A stretch of 64,000 bases of DNA from Streptomyces sp. CB00455 (GTDB lineage Bacteria; Actinomycetota; Actinomycetes; Streptomycetales; Streptomycetaceae). The position numbers and the translations under genes were made by a program. Below, in pieces: positions 8,482-17,056 of the stretch. The notes beneath the pieces are model-generated. The model was not told the origin of the DNA and searched no databases. It was given only the letters and a program-made list of their open reading frames with translations. The stretch lies in assembly GCF_001905445.1 (NCBI RefSeq), contig NZ_LIVQ01000002.1, forward strand, positions 310,001-374,000. The letters are read 5' to 3'. Position 1 is the stretch's first letter. The number at the start of each line of letters is the position of its first letter.

Positions 8482-9912
8482 ATGCGCCGTTCCAAAATCG
8501 TCTGCACGCTGGGCCCCGCCGTCGACTCGTATGAGCAGCTGAAAGCGCTCATCGAGGCAGGTATGAACGTGGCCCGATTCAACTTCAGCCACGGATCCCA
8601 GGCAGAACACCAGGAGCGGTACGACCGCGTCCGGAAGGTCTCCGAGGACACCGGGCGCGCCGTCGGCGTCCTCGCCGACCTCCAGGGCCCGAAGATCCGT
8701 CTGGAGACCTTCGCCGAGGGCCCCGTCGAGCTGGTGCGCGGTGACGAGTTCACGATCACCACCGAGGACGTCCCGGGTGACAAGTCCATCTGCGGCACCA
8801 CTTACAAGGGCCTGCCGGGCGACGTCTCCAAGGGCGACCAGATCCTGATCAACGACGGCAACGTCGAGCTCCGGGTGACCGGGGTCGACGGCCCCCAGGT
8901 CAGGACCATCGTCATCGAGGGCGGTGTCATCTCGGACCACAAGGGCATCAACCTGCCGGGCGCTGCCGTCAACGTCCCCGCGCTGTCGGAGAAGGACGTC
9001 GACGACCTCCGCTTCGCCCTGCGGATGGGCTGCGACATGGTCGCCCTGTCCTTCGTCCGCGACGCGAGCGACGTCAAGGACGTCCACAAGGTCATGGACG
9101 AGGAGGGCCGCCGGGTCCCCGTCATCGCCAAGGTGGAGAAGCCGCAGGCCGTCGAGAACATGGCGGCCGTCGTGGACGCCTTCGACGCCGTGATGGTGGC
9201 CCGTGGCGACCTGGCCGTCGAGTACCCCCTCGAAAAGGTCCCCATGGTCCAGAAGCGGCTCATCGAGATGTGCCGCCGCAACGCCAAGCCGGTGATCGTC
9301 GCGACCCAGATGATGGAGTCGATGATCACCAACTCCCGCCCGACGCGCGCGGAGGCGTCCGACGTCGCCAACGCCATCCTCGACGGCGCCGACGCCGTCA
9401 TGCTGTCGGCCGAGTCCTCGGTGGGCGCTTACCCGATCGAGACCGTCAAGACGATGTCGAAGATCGTCACGGCGGCCGAGGAGGAGCTCCTCTCCAAGGG
9501 CCTCCAGCCGCTGGTCCCCGGCAAGAAGCCCCGCACCCAGGGCGGCTCCGTCGCCCGCGCGGCCTGCGAGATCGCGGATTTCCTCGACGGCAAGGCGCTC
9601 ATCGCCTTCACCCAGTCCGGTGACACGGCCCGCCGGCTGTCGCGCTACCGCGTGAGCCAGCCGATCCTGGCCTTCACCACCGACGAGGGCACCCGCAACC
9701 AGCTCACGCTGAGCTGGGGCGTCGAGTCCTACGTCGTCCCGCACGTGGACACCACCGACGCGATGGTCGACCTGGTGGACGGCGAACTGCTCAAGCTGGG
9801 CCGCCACAACCAGGGCGACACCATGGTCATCACCGCCGGCTCGCCCCCCGGCGTCCCGGGCACCACGAACATGGTCCGCGTCCACCACCTGGGCGGCGAC
9901 ACCCGCGCCTGA
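8482..9912 (+). CDS. pyk: Pyruvate kinase
   Basis: Converts phosphoenolpyruvate and ADP to pyruvate and ATP. The 476-residue enzyme has the N-terminal KIVCTLGP, NFSHG, the catalytic Lys segment VIAKVEKPQAVENM, RGDLAVEYP, the long signature KPVIVATQMMESMI..RPTRAEASDVANA, and the C-terminal allosteric domain (ALIAFTQSGDTARRLSRYR). It follows pta-ackA, coupling PEP consumption to the acetyl-CoA/acetate node. A strong hairpin terminator closes the cluster. Confidence 0.97.
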   Translation: MRRSKIVCTLGPAVDSYEQLKALIEAGMNVARFNFSHGSQAEHQERYDRVRKVSEDTGRAVGVLADLQGPKIRLETFAEGPVELVRGDEFTITTEDVPGDKSICGTTYKGLPGDVSKGDQILINDGNVELRVTGVDGPQVRTIVIEGGVISDHKGINLPGAAVNVPALSEKDVDDLRFALRMGCDMVALSFVRDASDVKDVHKVMDEEGRRVPVIAKVEKPQAVENMAAVVDAFDAVMVARGDLAVEYPLEKVPMVQKRLIEMCRRNAKPVIVATQMMESMITNSRPTRAEASDVANAILDGADAVMLSAESSVGAYPIETVKTMSKIVTAAEEELLSKGLQPLVPGKKPRTQGGSVARAACEIADFLDGKALIAFTQSGDTARRLSRYRVSQPILAFTTDEGTRNQLTLSWGVESYVVPHVDTTDAMVDLVDGELLKLGRHNQGDTMVITAGSPPGVPGTTNMVRVHHLGGDTRA

Positions 9913-9927
9913 CCGCTGCGCACGAAG

Positions 9928-9980
9928 ACCGAGGGCGGCGCCCCGGGATCCCGCAAGGGATCCGGGACGCCGCCCTCGGT
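9928..9980 (+). terminator. Rho-independent-type terminator after pyk
   Basis: Arms at 9928-9951 and 9958-9980 pair over about 23 bp (ACCGAGGGCGGCG against CGCCGCCCTCGGT, continuing through GGATCC) with a 6-nt loop. There is no U-tract, as is common in Streptomyces. Confidence 0.85.
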
Positions 9981-10018
9981 GCGCCCCCGGCGGAACGGAG
10001 CCTATGGATTTCCTCTGC

Positions 10019-10039
10019 GTCTACTACTCACTGGTAGAC
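10019..10039. promoter_or_regulatory. Inverted repeat upstream of the toxin-like gene
   Basis: GTCTAC-N9-GTAGAC, 163-183 bp before the start of the large secreted protein gene. It could be an operator; the evidence is only the symmetry and the position. Confidence 0.35.
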
Positions 10040-10201
10040 ATGGCCGAAAACGCGCTACCGGCAGTAAGTGCGTCATGAAACTGTCGGTTCAAGCCTTGGG
10101 GGAAGGCATGGAACTCATCACTCGCGCCTGACCAGCGCACACACACGTATGCACACCTTCCTTCGGGCTGCCCATTTTCGTTCCGAAGAACAGGCAAGTA
10201 C

Positions 10202-13200
10202 GTGCAGAGATCCACCCTCCTGCGGGGCCGAAGCCCGGCTGTCCGGGCCGCCGTGCGGCGCGGCCTCGCCGGCACCGCCCTGGCCACCAGCGCCGCCCTG
10301 CTGGCCGGCCTCATCAGCGCCGCCCCCGCCTCGGCCATCGAGATCCCGCCGGACGACGAGCCGTCGTACCGACCCATCAGCCTGGGCGTTTCGGACCGCC
10401 TCCACCGCTGTGCGGGCGGGTTCGCCCTGCACATCGGCGGGCCCACCATGAAGGGTGTCGCGGCCAAGGCCCTGACCGGCACCCCGGCGGAGCTCGCCAC
10501 GGCCACCGACCTGGCCACCGGCATGAACCCGCTGCGCGAGGCGATGTTCACCGACCGGGACTCCCGCGAGGGCTCCCCCGTCGCGTCCGCCGAGCGCCGC
10601 GAACGCTGGGAGGCGTCGAACTACCCGTACTGGGCGTCCGGCACGGCCGCGGGAATCCCCCAATACGCACCGAAGTTCGATGCGGACGTCGTCGCGTTCA
10701 CCCTTGGCCCCCAGCGCGACCTGTACTACCAGCTGGGCGGCGACGGCCACGCGCCGGCGTCCAAGGCCACGGCGGACAAGGCCCGCGCACTCGCCGCCAC
10801 GCTCAAGGGCCAGGATCCGAACCTGGACTTCATCGCCGACACCATGCTCCGGGACGCCGACAAGACCGAGTACAACTACGGCGCCACCACTGCCAGCGAT
10901 GTCGCTCGCTATCTCCGGCTCGGCGGCTTCATGAAGCAGGCGCCGGCCGAGGACTCGGTCGAGTTCCGCCTGGAGGTCGAGGCACTGAAGGCTGCCTGGG
11001 GCGCCTGCGACAGCCGCAATCCCGACGACTTCTACCGGGTCATGTCCCCGATCGTCGTCACCGCGCACGTGGAGTGGGAGCAGGAGTACGGCGCCCAGAC
11101 CACCCCGCGCAACGACATCGTCAACGCCGAGGTCAGCGCGGCCTCTGAGGCCCGCAAGGCCACCGAGGCCATGATCGAGTCGCTCGGCCAGGCGTGGCTC
11201 GCCGACCAGATCCTGACCTGGCAGAAGTACTGGGCGGGCCAGCCCGCCAACGCGTCGAACCGACCCGCGGCCACGGTGTTCACCCAGGCCGCCAAGGACC
11301 TGGCGGCGGCCCGGACCCGAGCGGCCGACCAGGCGAAGATCGCCGCGACCGCCTCCACGGCCGCCAAGGCGGCCTCCGACAAGGCCGGCGCTGCCCAGAG
11401 CAAGGCGTGGGCCATCGCGGACGCGGCCAAGACCCCGCGTGGCCGGGGCCTGCTCTTCGCCCAGCAGTCCGTCCAGGTCGCGAAGGCCTCGGCCGCCGCC
11501 GCCGAGGCGGCGTCCAAGGCCTCCCTGACCGCCGCGAACGCCGCGAAGGCGACCGTCGCCGACAGCAAGACCCTGTACGCCCTGGCTCAGACCCAGTCGC
11601 ACGCCCTGAACACCGAGTTCCGCCGCATCGCAGCCCAGGAGGCAGCCGCCCAGGCCAAGGCCGCCGCCACCTCGGCAGCGGCCCAGGCCAAGGAGGCCGC
11701 GGACAACGCCACCAAGGCGAAGGCCGCCCAGGCCACGGCCGAGGCCGCACAAGAGACCGCCCGCAAGGCGGCCGACACGGCAAAGACGGAACGCGCGAAG
11801 GCCGAGAAGGAGAAGGCCACCGCCGCCAAGGAGCGGCAGAACGCCGCGACCGAACGCGCGAAGGCCCAGGCCGCCGAAAAGCGCGCCGCGACCGAACGCG
11901 AAACGGCGGGACGGGCCAGGACCGCAGCCGAGTCCCAGGCGACGACCGCGAGCGACCAGCTCGGACTGGCACTCGCCGCGGAGGGCAAGGCCGCCGAGGC
12001 GCGTGAGAAGGCCGAGACCGCCGAGGTGGAGAAGAACGCCATGGCGTCCCGCGCCGCCGCACTCGAAGCCGCCGCCGCGGCAGCCGTCGGGACTCCCGCC
12101 GCAACGGAGACCCGCGAGGCCGCGACCGCCGCCCGCGCCGCCGCGAACGAGGCGGCCGGCGCCGCCGCTCGCGCCCGTACGGCGGCCGGCGACGCGTCCA
12201 CGGCCGCGGAGAACGCGCGCGCGGCTTCCACCCGGGCGGACGGGGCCGCCGAGCGGTCGCGGGCGTCCGCGGACAAGGCCTGGTCCGCCTGGCAGACCAG
12301 CTTCGCCGCCTCCCTGACCGCACACGCCGCTGCAGCCGACGCCATCGCGGCGGCCAACGCCGCCTCGGTCAACGCGAGCAAGGCCGAGACCGAGGCGAAG
12401 AAGGCCCAGACCGCCTCCCTCCAGGCGATCAAGAATGCGGCCGCCGCCCGTACCGAGGCAGTCAAGACGGCCGCCTGGTCCGCCGTCACCGCCGGACAGG
12501 CCTACGCCACCTCGATGGCCGCCTCCGCCGCACGTGACTCCGCGGCCCAGGCCGTCGCGCCCGCCAACACCGCCATCGCGCTAGGGACGGCTTACCGTGA
12601 GACCGACTCGGCGGCCGCTTTCGCCGCCCTGGTCGGCCAGTCCGCCAAGACCCACGCCGAACAGCAGGCGGCAGCCGCCACTGCCAAGGCCAATGAAGCG
12701 ACCAAGGCGGCAGCGGACGCCAAGGCGCTGGCCGACAAGGCCTCCGGCGACGCCAAGCTGGCCGCTCAGGCCGCGGCAGCGGCCGCGGCCGACACCGCCG
12801 CCGCGTTCAAGTCCATGGCAGCCGCCCGCGCCTCGGCGGCCGAAGCCGCTCGGGCCGCCGAAGCCGCCAAGAAGGCGGACGACAAAACCAAGGAGTACAG
12901 CGCGCAGACCGGCACGGACGCAGTCTTCGCGGACAGCGCGGCGAAGGACGCCGCCAACGAGGCGTTCGGCGCCAACAGCGAAGCCACCGAGGCCGAGAAG
13001 AGCGCGGCCAACGCCCACGCCTCCGCCGACGCCGCCACCCGCGACGCGAGCGCCGCCGACACCGCGGCGACCCAGTCGGAGAAGGACGCCGTCTCCGCGG
13101 AGACGGCCGCCGCCAACGCCAACCAGGACGCGAAGGACGCCGAAGCGGCCGCCCGCCGCGCCGAAGAGGAATTCCGCAGGGAGCAGGAGGAAGCACGCAA

Positions 13201-14017
13201 GGCGCTGGTCGAGGCCCCCAAGCCCGACACCGGGGCAGACCTCTCCAAGGACGAGGAAGCTCTGCTGCTGGCGAACTGCGGCCAGTCCTGTGTGGATGAG
13301 TTCCGCGAGGCAAAGAAGCTCGCGGGCAAGGACGTGCTCGACTGGGTGATCGAGATCGGCGGGCAGATCCTGCTCGACGAACTCGGTTATACGGACGCCA
13401 AGAAGTGCTTCGGCCAGCGTGACGTCGAAAGCTGTCTCTGGACCCTCGTCAACGTCGTCATGGTCGGCGTGGCCGTGGCGAAGATCCCCGCCGTCGCCAA
13501 AATCATCTACAAGGTGGGCAAGGGCGTCGGTACGTTCCTGGAGAGCCTGGAGCGGGCACGCGAGACCCTGGAGCGGCTTCGCACGGTCGTCGGGCGGCTC
13601 AAGACGGGCCTGAGCGCGGTCGAGTGCCTCCTGCCGATCGCGGACATGGTGCAGGGTGCGGCCGCCAAGGGTACGTTCAAGGGCGCGTCCGCCGTTGCGC
13701 AGGCGGCCGACAAGCCGAAGTTCTGCGTGTCATCGGCGCTCGGCAAGAACACCCGCCTCGCGAAGCTCGCGGAGAAATCCACCAAGAATGAGAGCGTCCA
13801 GAGGGAGATGAACTCTCTGATCAACAAACTCATCGAGGGCAACGACGACCCCGGTAAGGGGACCAAGGGCCTGCCCGGTGGGATCCGGTACCTGCGTGGC
13901 GATGCCGGTGCCCGGCTCTTCTTCCGCCGGGTCGGCGACGCCTACGAGATCGTCGGGAAGTCCGACAAAAAGCTGGAGAACAACGTGATCAAGGAGTTGG
14001 CGGCGCTCTATGGCTGA
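10202..14017 (+). CDS. Secreted alanine-rich coiled-coil protein, probable polymorphic toxin
   Basis: A 1271-residue exported protein. The signal peptide covers about 1-45: Arg-rich n-region, hydrophobic LAGTALATSAALLAGLIS, cleavage near APASA. A mixed N-terminal domain of about 300 residues follows, then about 650 residues of Ala/Lys/Glu-rich coiled coil (repeated AAxxAKxAA patterns). A short hydrophobic pre-toxin-like segment near 1072-1100 (DVESCLWTLVNVVMVGVAVAK) precedes an 80-residue tip. The tip (PGGIRYLRGDAGARLFFRRVGDAYEIVGKSD, split: GGIRYLRG..ARLFFRRV..YEIVGKSDKK..VIKELAALYG) resembles the RelE/ParE-like fold of mRNA-cleaving toxins (inference). An overlapping small acidic ORF downstream is the likely immunity gene. 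The GTG start has no clear ribosome site. Alternative: a structural surface protein. Confidence 0.75.
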   Translation: MQRSTLLRGRSPAVRAAVRRGLAGTALATSAALLAGLISAAPASAIEIPPDDEPSYRPISLGVSDRLHRCAGGFALHIGGPTMKGVAAKALTGTPAELATATDLATGMNPLREAMFTDRDSREGSPVASAERRERWEASNYPYWASGTAAGIPQYAPKFDADVVAFTLGPQRDLYYQLGGDGHAPASKATADKARALAATLKGQDPNLDFIADTMLRDADKTEYNYGATTASDVARYLRLGGFMKQAPAEDSVEFRLEVEALKAAWGACDSRNPDDFYRVMSPIVVTAHVEWEQEYGAQTTPRNDIVNAEVSAASEARKATEAMIESLGQAWLADQILTWQKYWAGQPANASNRPAATVFTQAAKDLAAARTRAADQAKIAATASTAAKAASDKAGAAQSKAWAIADAAKTPRGRGLLFAQQSVQVAKASAAAAEAASKASLTAANAAKATVADSKTLYALAQTQSHALNTEFRRIAAQEAAAQAKAAATSAAAQAKEAADNATKAKAAQATAEAAQETARKAADTAKTERAKAEKEKATAAKERQNAATERAKAQAAEKRAATERETAGRARTAAESQATTASDQLGLALAAEGKAAEAREKAETAEVEKNAMASRAAALEAAAAAAVGTPAATETREAATAARAAANEAAGAAARARTAAGDASTAAENARAASTRADGAAERSRASADKAWSAWQTSFAASLTAHAAAADAIAAANAASVNASKAETEAKKAQTASLQAIKNAAAARTEAVKTAAWSAVTAGQAYATSMAASAARDSAAQAVAPANTAIALGTAYRETDSAAAFAALVGQSAKTHAEQQAAAATAKANEATKAAADAKALADKASGDAKLAAQAAAAAAADTAAAFKSMAAARASAAEAARAAEAAKKADDKTKEYSAQTGTDAVFADSAAKDAANEAFGANSEATEAEKSAANAHASADAATRDASAADTAATQSEKDAVSAETAAANANQDAKDAEAAARRAEEEFRREQEEARKALVEAPKPDTGADLSKDEEALLLANCGQSCVDEFREAKKLAGKDVLDWVIEIGGQILLDELGYTDAKKCFGQRDVESCLWTLVNVVMVGVAVAKIPAVAKIIYKVGKGVGTFLESLERARETLERLRTVVGRLKTGLSAVECLLPIADMVQGAAAKGTFKGASAVAQAADKPKFCVSSALGKNTRLAKLAEKSTKNESVQREMNSLINKLIEGNDDPGKGTKGLPGGIRYLRGDAGARLFFRRVGDAYEIVGKSDKKLENNVIKELAALYG

Positions 14018-14357
14018 CGACCCCTTCGTGGTGAAGGAGACTCCGGGTTTTTCCGTCATGTACACCCTCGGCCTGGACGATGATCCCGAATCGGTCGAGG
14101 ACGTCGACGCGGTGGTGACCGCACCCGACGGCTCTCAGCGGACGGCGTCGCTGATGACCCATCGCAGGCTGGGCGAAGTGATGCGCCGCAGGATGGACAC
14201 GGGGGAGAGCGCCGGAGGCCTCTACATCCGGGTACCGGATCTGGTGATCATGCGCGAAGGGGGACTGGAGGCCGCGACCAGGGCCTTGGTGGATCTCTTC
14301 GACACCTACGGACTGGACAGCGACATCCTGCCGCACTGCCCGCCTGACGACGACTGA
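14010..14357 (+). CDS. Small acidic protein, probable immunity protein
   Basis: A 115-residue cytoplasmic protein with no signal peptide. Its ATG overlaps the last 8 bases of the large toxin-like gene (ATGGCTGA), so the two are translationally coupled. It is rich in Asp/Glu, with an acidic C-terminus (CPPDDD) and alternating strand/helix pattern (FSVMYTLGLDDDP; DAVVTAPDGS; LYIRVPDLVIM; ALVDLFDTYGL). No family was recognised. Position, size, overlap and acidity are what is expected of an immunity protein that binds the C-terminal toxin tip inside the producer (inference). Confidence 0.7.
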   Translation: MADDPFVVKETPGFSVMYTLGLDDDPESVEDVDAVVTAPDGSQRTASLMTHRRLGEVMRRRMDTGESAGGLYIRVPDLVIMREGGLEAATRALVDLFDTYGLDSDILPHCPPDDD

Positions 14358-14368
14358 GTGGGACACCA

Positions 14369-14402
14369 GGGCCCCCGACCGGATGTATCCGGTCGGGGGC
14401 CC
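14369..14402. terminator. Bidirectional hairpin terminator
   Basis: Perfect 16-bp stem (GGGCCCCCGACCGGAT at 14369-14384 with its complement at 14387-14402) and a 2-nt loop. It lies between the immunity-type gene and the convergent linker-protein gene, so it probably serves both strands. Confidence 0.9.
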
Positions 14403-14422
14403 TCGGGTGATGGCGGACCGGA

Positions 14423-15745
14423 CTACTTCTCCGGCGGCCCGATGTAGTTCTTCAGGCCCGGGACCGTCAGGGTGCCGCCGAACTGGCCGGCCTGGATGAC
14501 CTTCACGTCCGTGAAGAACGCGAACGGGACGTTCAGCGGGGGCGGGCTGTTGGGGGTGAACTCGATCGGGATCAGGCCGAAGAGGTTGCCCTTGAGGCTC
14601 TCGGTGTACATCGTCACCGTGCCGCCGCGGATCTTGGAGGTGGAGCCCGGCCGGGACTTCAGGTGGGCGACGTTCCCCTCCTTGCCGACCGTCTGGTACA
14701 GGTCCTTGATGTCCAGCGAGTCCGCGGTGAACTTCAGGACCTTCTTGATCTTTCCGCCGGCCGTCTTCACCTCGACGATGCCGTGGTAGTCCAGGCCGTA
14801 GAGGGTCAGCAGCGAGCTGTCGAGGTACCAGGGCTCGTCCGGCAGCAGCGGGACGCCCGGCTCCAGTTCCGCGTCGGCCAGTGCCTTGGCGTCGTAGGTC
14901 GGGCAGGGGAAGGGTTGCTTCCCGTCCGGGTCCTTCGTCGCCTCCGGCTCGGCCTCGGCCCCCGGGGTCTTGTCGGCCTCGTCGGCCTTGCCCGTCTCGT
15001 CCTTCGGGGCCTTGGCGGTGTCCTTGACCTCGTCCGGCAGCTCCTCGACCTCGGCGCCCGACTTCTTCGCCGCCGCGCGGATCGCGTCCGCGGCCGGATC
15101 CGGGGTGGCCGGGGGCTTGGGGTCGCTCTTGGGTGGCACGGGTGCGGGCGTGGGCGTCGGAGTCGCCGTCGCGCCCTTGAGGGGCCTGCCGAGTTCGTCG
15201 ACGAGTCCCTTGAGCGCGTCACCGATGCCGAGGGGGTCCAGCGGGTTCGGCTTGCCGGTGGCCGACGGCGTGGCGGACGGCGTGGCGGACGGGGTGGCGG
15301 ACGGGGTGGTCTGCTTCGGCGCCGGGGTCCCGGGCTGCTCGCCGGTGGTCTTGGTGGCGGGCTTCGTCGCGGACGGGGACGCGCCCGGCTTGGGCTTCGC
15401 GGCCGCGGAGGCGGACGCGGAGGGCGAGGGGGTCGCGCTCGGCGACGCACTCGGCGAAGGCGACGTGGAAGGCGTCGGGGACGCCGACGCGGCGGGCTCG
15501 TCGGACCGCGTCACACACGGCCCGGGCGCGAAGGGGATGTCCTTGTCGTCCGCCAGGGCCAGTTTGGGCGCCATGCCCATCCCGACGAAGACGGCCGTCG
15601 GCATCGCCGCTAGCGCCATCGTCTTGCCGACGGGTATCTGGAACTTGTTCAGCAGCGACTTCCTGGGCGCCGCGTGGCGCGGCCCCTCGATCTCACGGGA
15701 CCCTGCGCCTGGGGCCACGCCCCGCTGCGTCTCGTCACCCCGCAC
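14423..15745 (-). CDS. Secreted protein with Ser/Pro/Thr linker and DUF6230-like C-terminal domain
   Basis: About 440 residues. A conserved-looking N-terminus leads into a signal-peptide-like segment (KTMALAAMPTAVFVGMGMAP..LALA), then a long disordered Ala/Ser/Pro/Thr/Lys linker with four SATP units. The C-terminal domain (TVTMYTESLKGNLFGLIPIEFTP..FTDVKVIQAGQFGGTLTVPG) resembles the DUF6230 protein at the head of this operon. Such proteins are often mis-named HypF or hydrogenase expression proteins; nothing supports that. GTG at 15745 follows GGGAGGAACA and overlaps the DUF6114 stop by 11 bp; an ATG at 15760 is an alternative. Function unknown; exported with its neighbours. Confidence 0.8.
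   Translation of the reverse strand: MRGDETQRGVAPGAGSREIEGPRHAAPRKSLLNKFQIPVGKTMALAAMPTAVFVGMGMAPKLALADDKDIPFAPGPCVTRSDEPAASASPTPSTSPSPSASPSATPSPSASASAAAKPKPGASPSATKPATKTTGEQPGTPAPKQTTPSATPSATPSATPSATGKPNPLDPLGIGDALKGLVDELGRPLKGATATPTPTPAPVPPKSDPKPPATPDPAADAIRAAAKKSGAEVEELPDEVKDTAKAPKDETGKADEADKTPGAEAEPEATKDPDGKQPFPCPTYDAKALADAELEPGVPLLPDEPWYLDSSLLTLYGLDYHGIVEVKTAGGKIKKVLKFTADSLDIKDLYQTVGKEGNVAHLKSRPGSTSKIRGGTVTMYTESLKGNLFGLIPIEFTPNSPPPLNVPFAFFTDVKVIQAGQFGGTLTVPGLKNYIGPPEK
15258..15305. repeat. Four 12-bp in-frame repeats in the linker
   Basis: Unit GTGGCGGACGGC, four copies with one or two changes each, encoding a Ser-Ala-Thr-Pro repeat on the minus strand. Low-complexity linker DNA of this type is prone to length change by slippage. 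Confidence 0.85.
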
Positions 15746-16307
15746 TGTTCCTCCCGCCATCGGCGTGGGCAGTCGTCTCGCTCGCGTATGCCGTTTCCGT
15801 CCCGCGCGGTACCGGGAGGCTCTGGGAACCCGCCATCGCCTCCGCGTTGCCCATGTCCACCACACCCGGCCGATGCTCCGGCTCAGCCTCATCGGCCGCC
15901 TGGCCCGGGGCCCACGACAGCGCGAGGGCGCCGCCGAGGAGAGCGCAGCCGAGTCCGAGGCCGAAACCGCCGAGGTTGGAGACCGGCAGGGACACCAGGG
16001 CCAGCAGGATCGCGGCGACGCCGGCGAAGACGCGGATGGTCTGCTGGAACCAGAGGGCCAGCCCCAGCGTGATGAGCAGGACACCGATGATCAGCGCACC
16101 GGCGCCGCCCGTCGTGGCCATCGCGAGGGTGACGTTGCCCAGCCGCAGGTCCGCGTACGGGAAGTACGCGATCGGGAAGCCACCCAGGAGCGTGAAGAGC
16201 CCGGCCCAGAAGGGACGGCGGCCGCGCCAGGCGCGGAAGCGGTAGTGCACCACGGTGAGCCATGCGTCGTCTTCGGCGCGAACATAAACCGGGGCCTGGG
16301 GGTTCAT
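15735..16307 (-). CDS. DUF6114 integral membrane protein
   Basis: 190 residues. The N-terminus carries a cytoplasmic motif (YRFRAWRGRRPFWAGLFTLLGG), then four hydrophobic helices (LFTLLGGFPIAYF; LAMATTGGAGALIIGVLLI; FAGVAAILLALVSLPV; FGLGLGCALLGGALAL) and a hydrophilic tail of about 50 residues. The ATG at 16307 follows GGGAG at good spacing. It sits between the DUF6230 gene and the linker-protein gene and overlaps the latter, so all three act together. This is a known actinobacterial gene trio of unknown role; a membrane assembly or anchoring role for the two exported partners is an inference. Confidence 0.85.
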   Translation of the reverse strand: MNPQAPVYVRAEDDAWLTVVHYRFRAWRGRRPFWAGLFTLLGGFPIAYFPYADLRLGNVTLAMATTGGAGALIIGVLLITLGLALWFQQTIRVFAGVAAILLALVSLPVSNLGGFGLGLGCALLGGALALSWAPGQAADEAEPEHRPGVVDMGNAEAMAGSQSLPVPRGTETAYASETTAHADGGRNSAG

Positions 16308-16354
16308 GGACAACAGCTCCCTGAAAACGGTGGTACTTGAGAACTCTGTGGAGC

Positions 16355-16391
16355 CCGGACGGTGGGCGGCGGCTGCCGCCCATCCGTCCGG
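16355..16391 (-). terminator. Intercistronic hairpin, possible attenuator
   Basis: Left arm 16355-16370 and right arm 16375-16391 pair over 16 bp with one bulged T and a 4-nt loop. It lies between the DUF6230 and DUF6114 genes, 18 bp after the DUF6230 stop, and could reduce read-through or protect the mRNA end, favouring the first gene. Confidence 0.7.
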
Positions 16392-16408
16392 TGACATACC
16401 GGGACTGA

Positions 16409-17056
16409 TCAGTCCTTGATGTCCTCGTAGCACGGCTGGTCGCCCCCGAGGAGGCGCAGCTTGAGGTCGGGCAGCTTGAAGGTGGCCGCCGTCGTCGCCC
16501 ACGCCTTCTGGCGCACGTTGGTCAAGATCGCCTTGTCGGCGCGCTGCGAGAAGGCGTACGGACTGGAGACCGTGCCGGCCTGCGCCTTGGTCTTGTGGCT
16601 CTCGTCGCCGACCGCGACACCGATGTCGAGGTTCCTGAACTCGGCGTCGGTGTCGAGTTCGGCAACATCCAGGTAGATGTTCTCGGCGACGGCCGGCCTG
16701 CCCTTGTTGCCCGTCCGCAGCTGCAGCGTGATGCTGCCCAGCGGGGTCGGGGTGACCAGGGACTGGCACATGTTGGTGATCTCGGCGTGGCTGAACCCCG
16801 AGATGGTGACCGGGTGGTTCTGGGGCTTGCCGTTGGGGTCGAGGTCGTGACCCTTGGCAATGCCGCCGTACTGGATCAGGTTGTCACCGTCGAGCTTGTC
16901 GGCACGGACCTTGAAGTCCTGGCCGGAGACCGCGAACGACGCCGCGAGGGCACCCTGCGCCAGACCCACACCGACCGCGGCCGTGGCCGCGATGCTCGGC
17001 ACCATGACGAGCGCGAAGCGCTTCCATCTGGTCCCACCACGAACCTGAGAACTCAT
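16409..17056 (-). CDS. DUF6230 secreted protein
   Basis: 215 residues with a short basic N-terminus (RGGTRWKRFALVMVPSIAAT) and one hydrophobic segment up to about residue 40, typical of a signal or anchor, then a beta-rich domain (FAVSGQDFKVRADKLDG..; ISGFSHAEITNMCQSLV; LDVAELDTDAEFRNLDIGVAVG). Often mis-annotated as cholesterol esterase; no catalytic triad was recognised. The ATG at 17056 has a near-perfect AAGGAGGAACA ribosome site. It heads the DUF6230-DUF6114-linker operon. Its C-terminal part is similar in style to the third gene product, suggesting paralogous exported domains. Confidence 0.85.
   Translation of the reverse strand: MSSQVRGGTRWKRFALVMVPSIAATAAVGVGLAQGALAASFAVSGQDFKVRADKLDGDNLIQYGGIAKGHDLDPNGKPQNHPVTISGFSHAEITNMCQSLVTPTPLGSITLQLRTGNKGRPAVAENIYLDVAELDTDAEFRNLDIGVAVGDESHKTKAQAGTVSSPYAFSQRADKAILTNVRQKAWATTAATFKLPDLKLRLLGGDQPCYEDIKD

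Noticed and set aside
10118..12489. Long minus-strand open frames opposite the toxin-like gene
   Set aside because: Shadow frames of the alanine-rich coiled coil; Gly/Arg-rich translation without motifs.
15786..16084. N-terminal extension of the linker protein up to 16084
   Set aside because: This part is the DUF6114 gene in another frame; the ribosome site and overlap favour the start near 15745.
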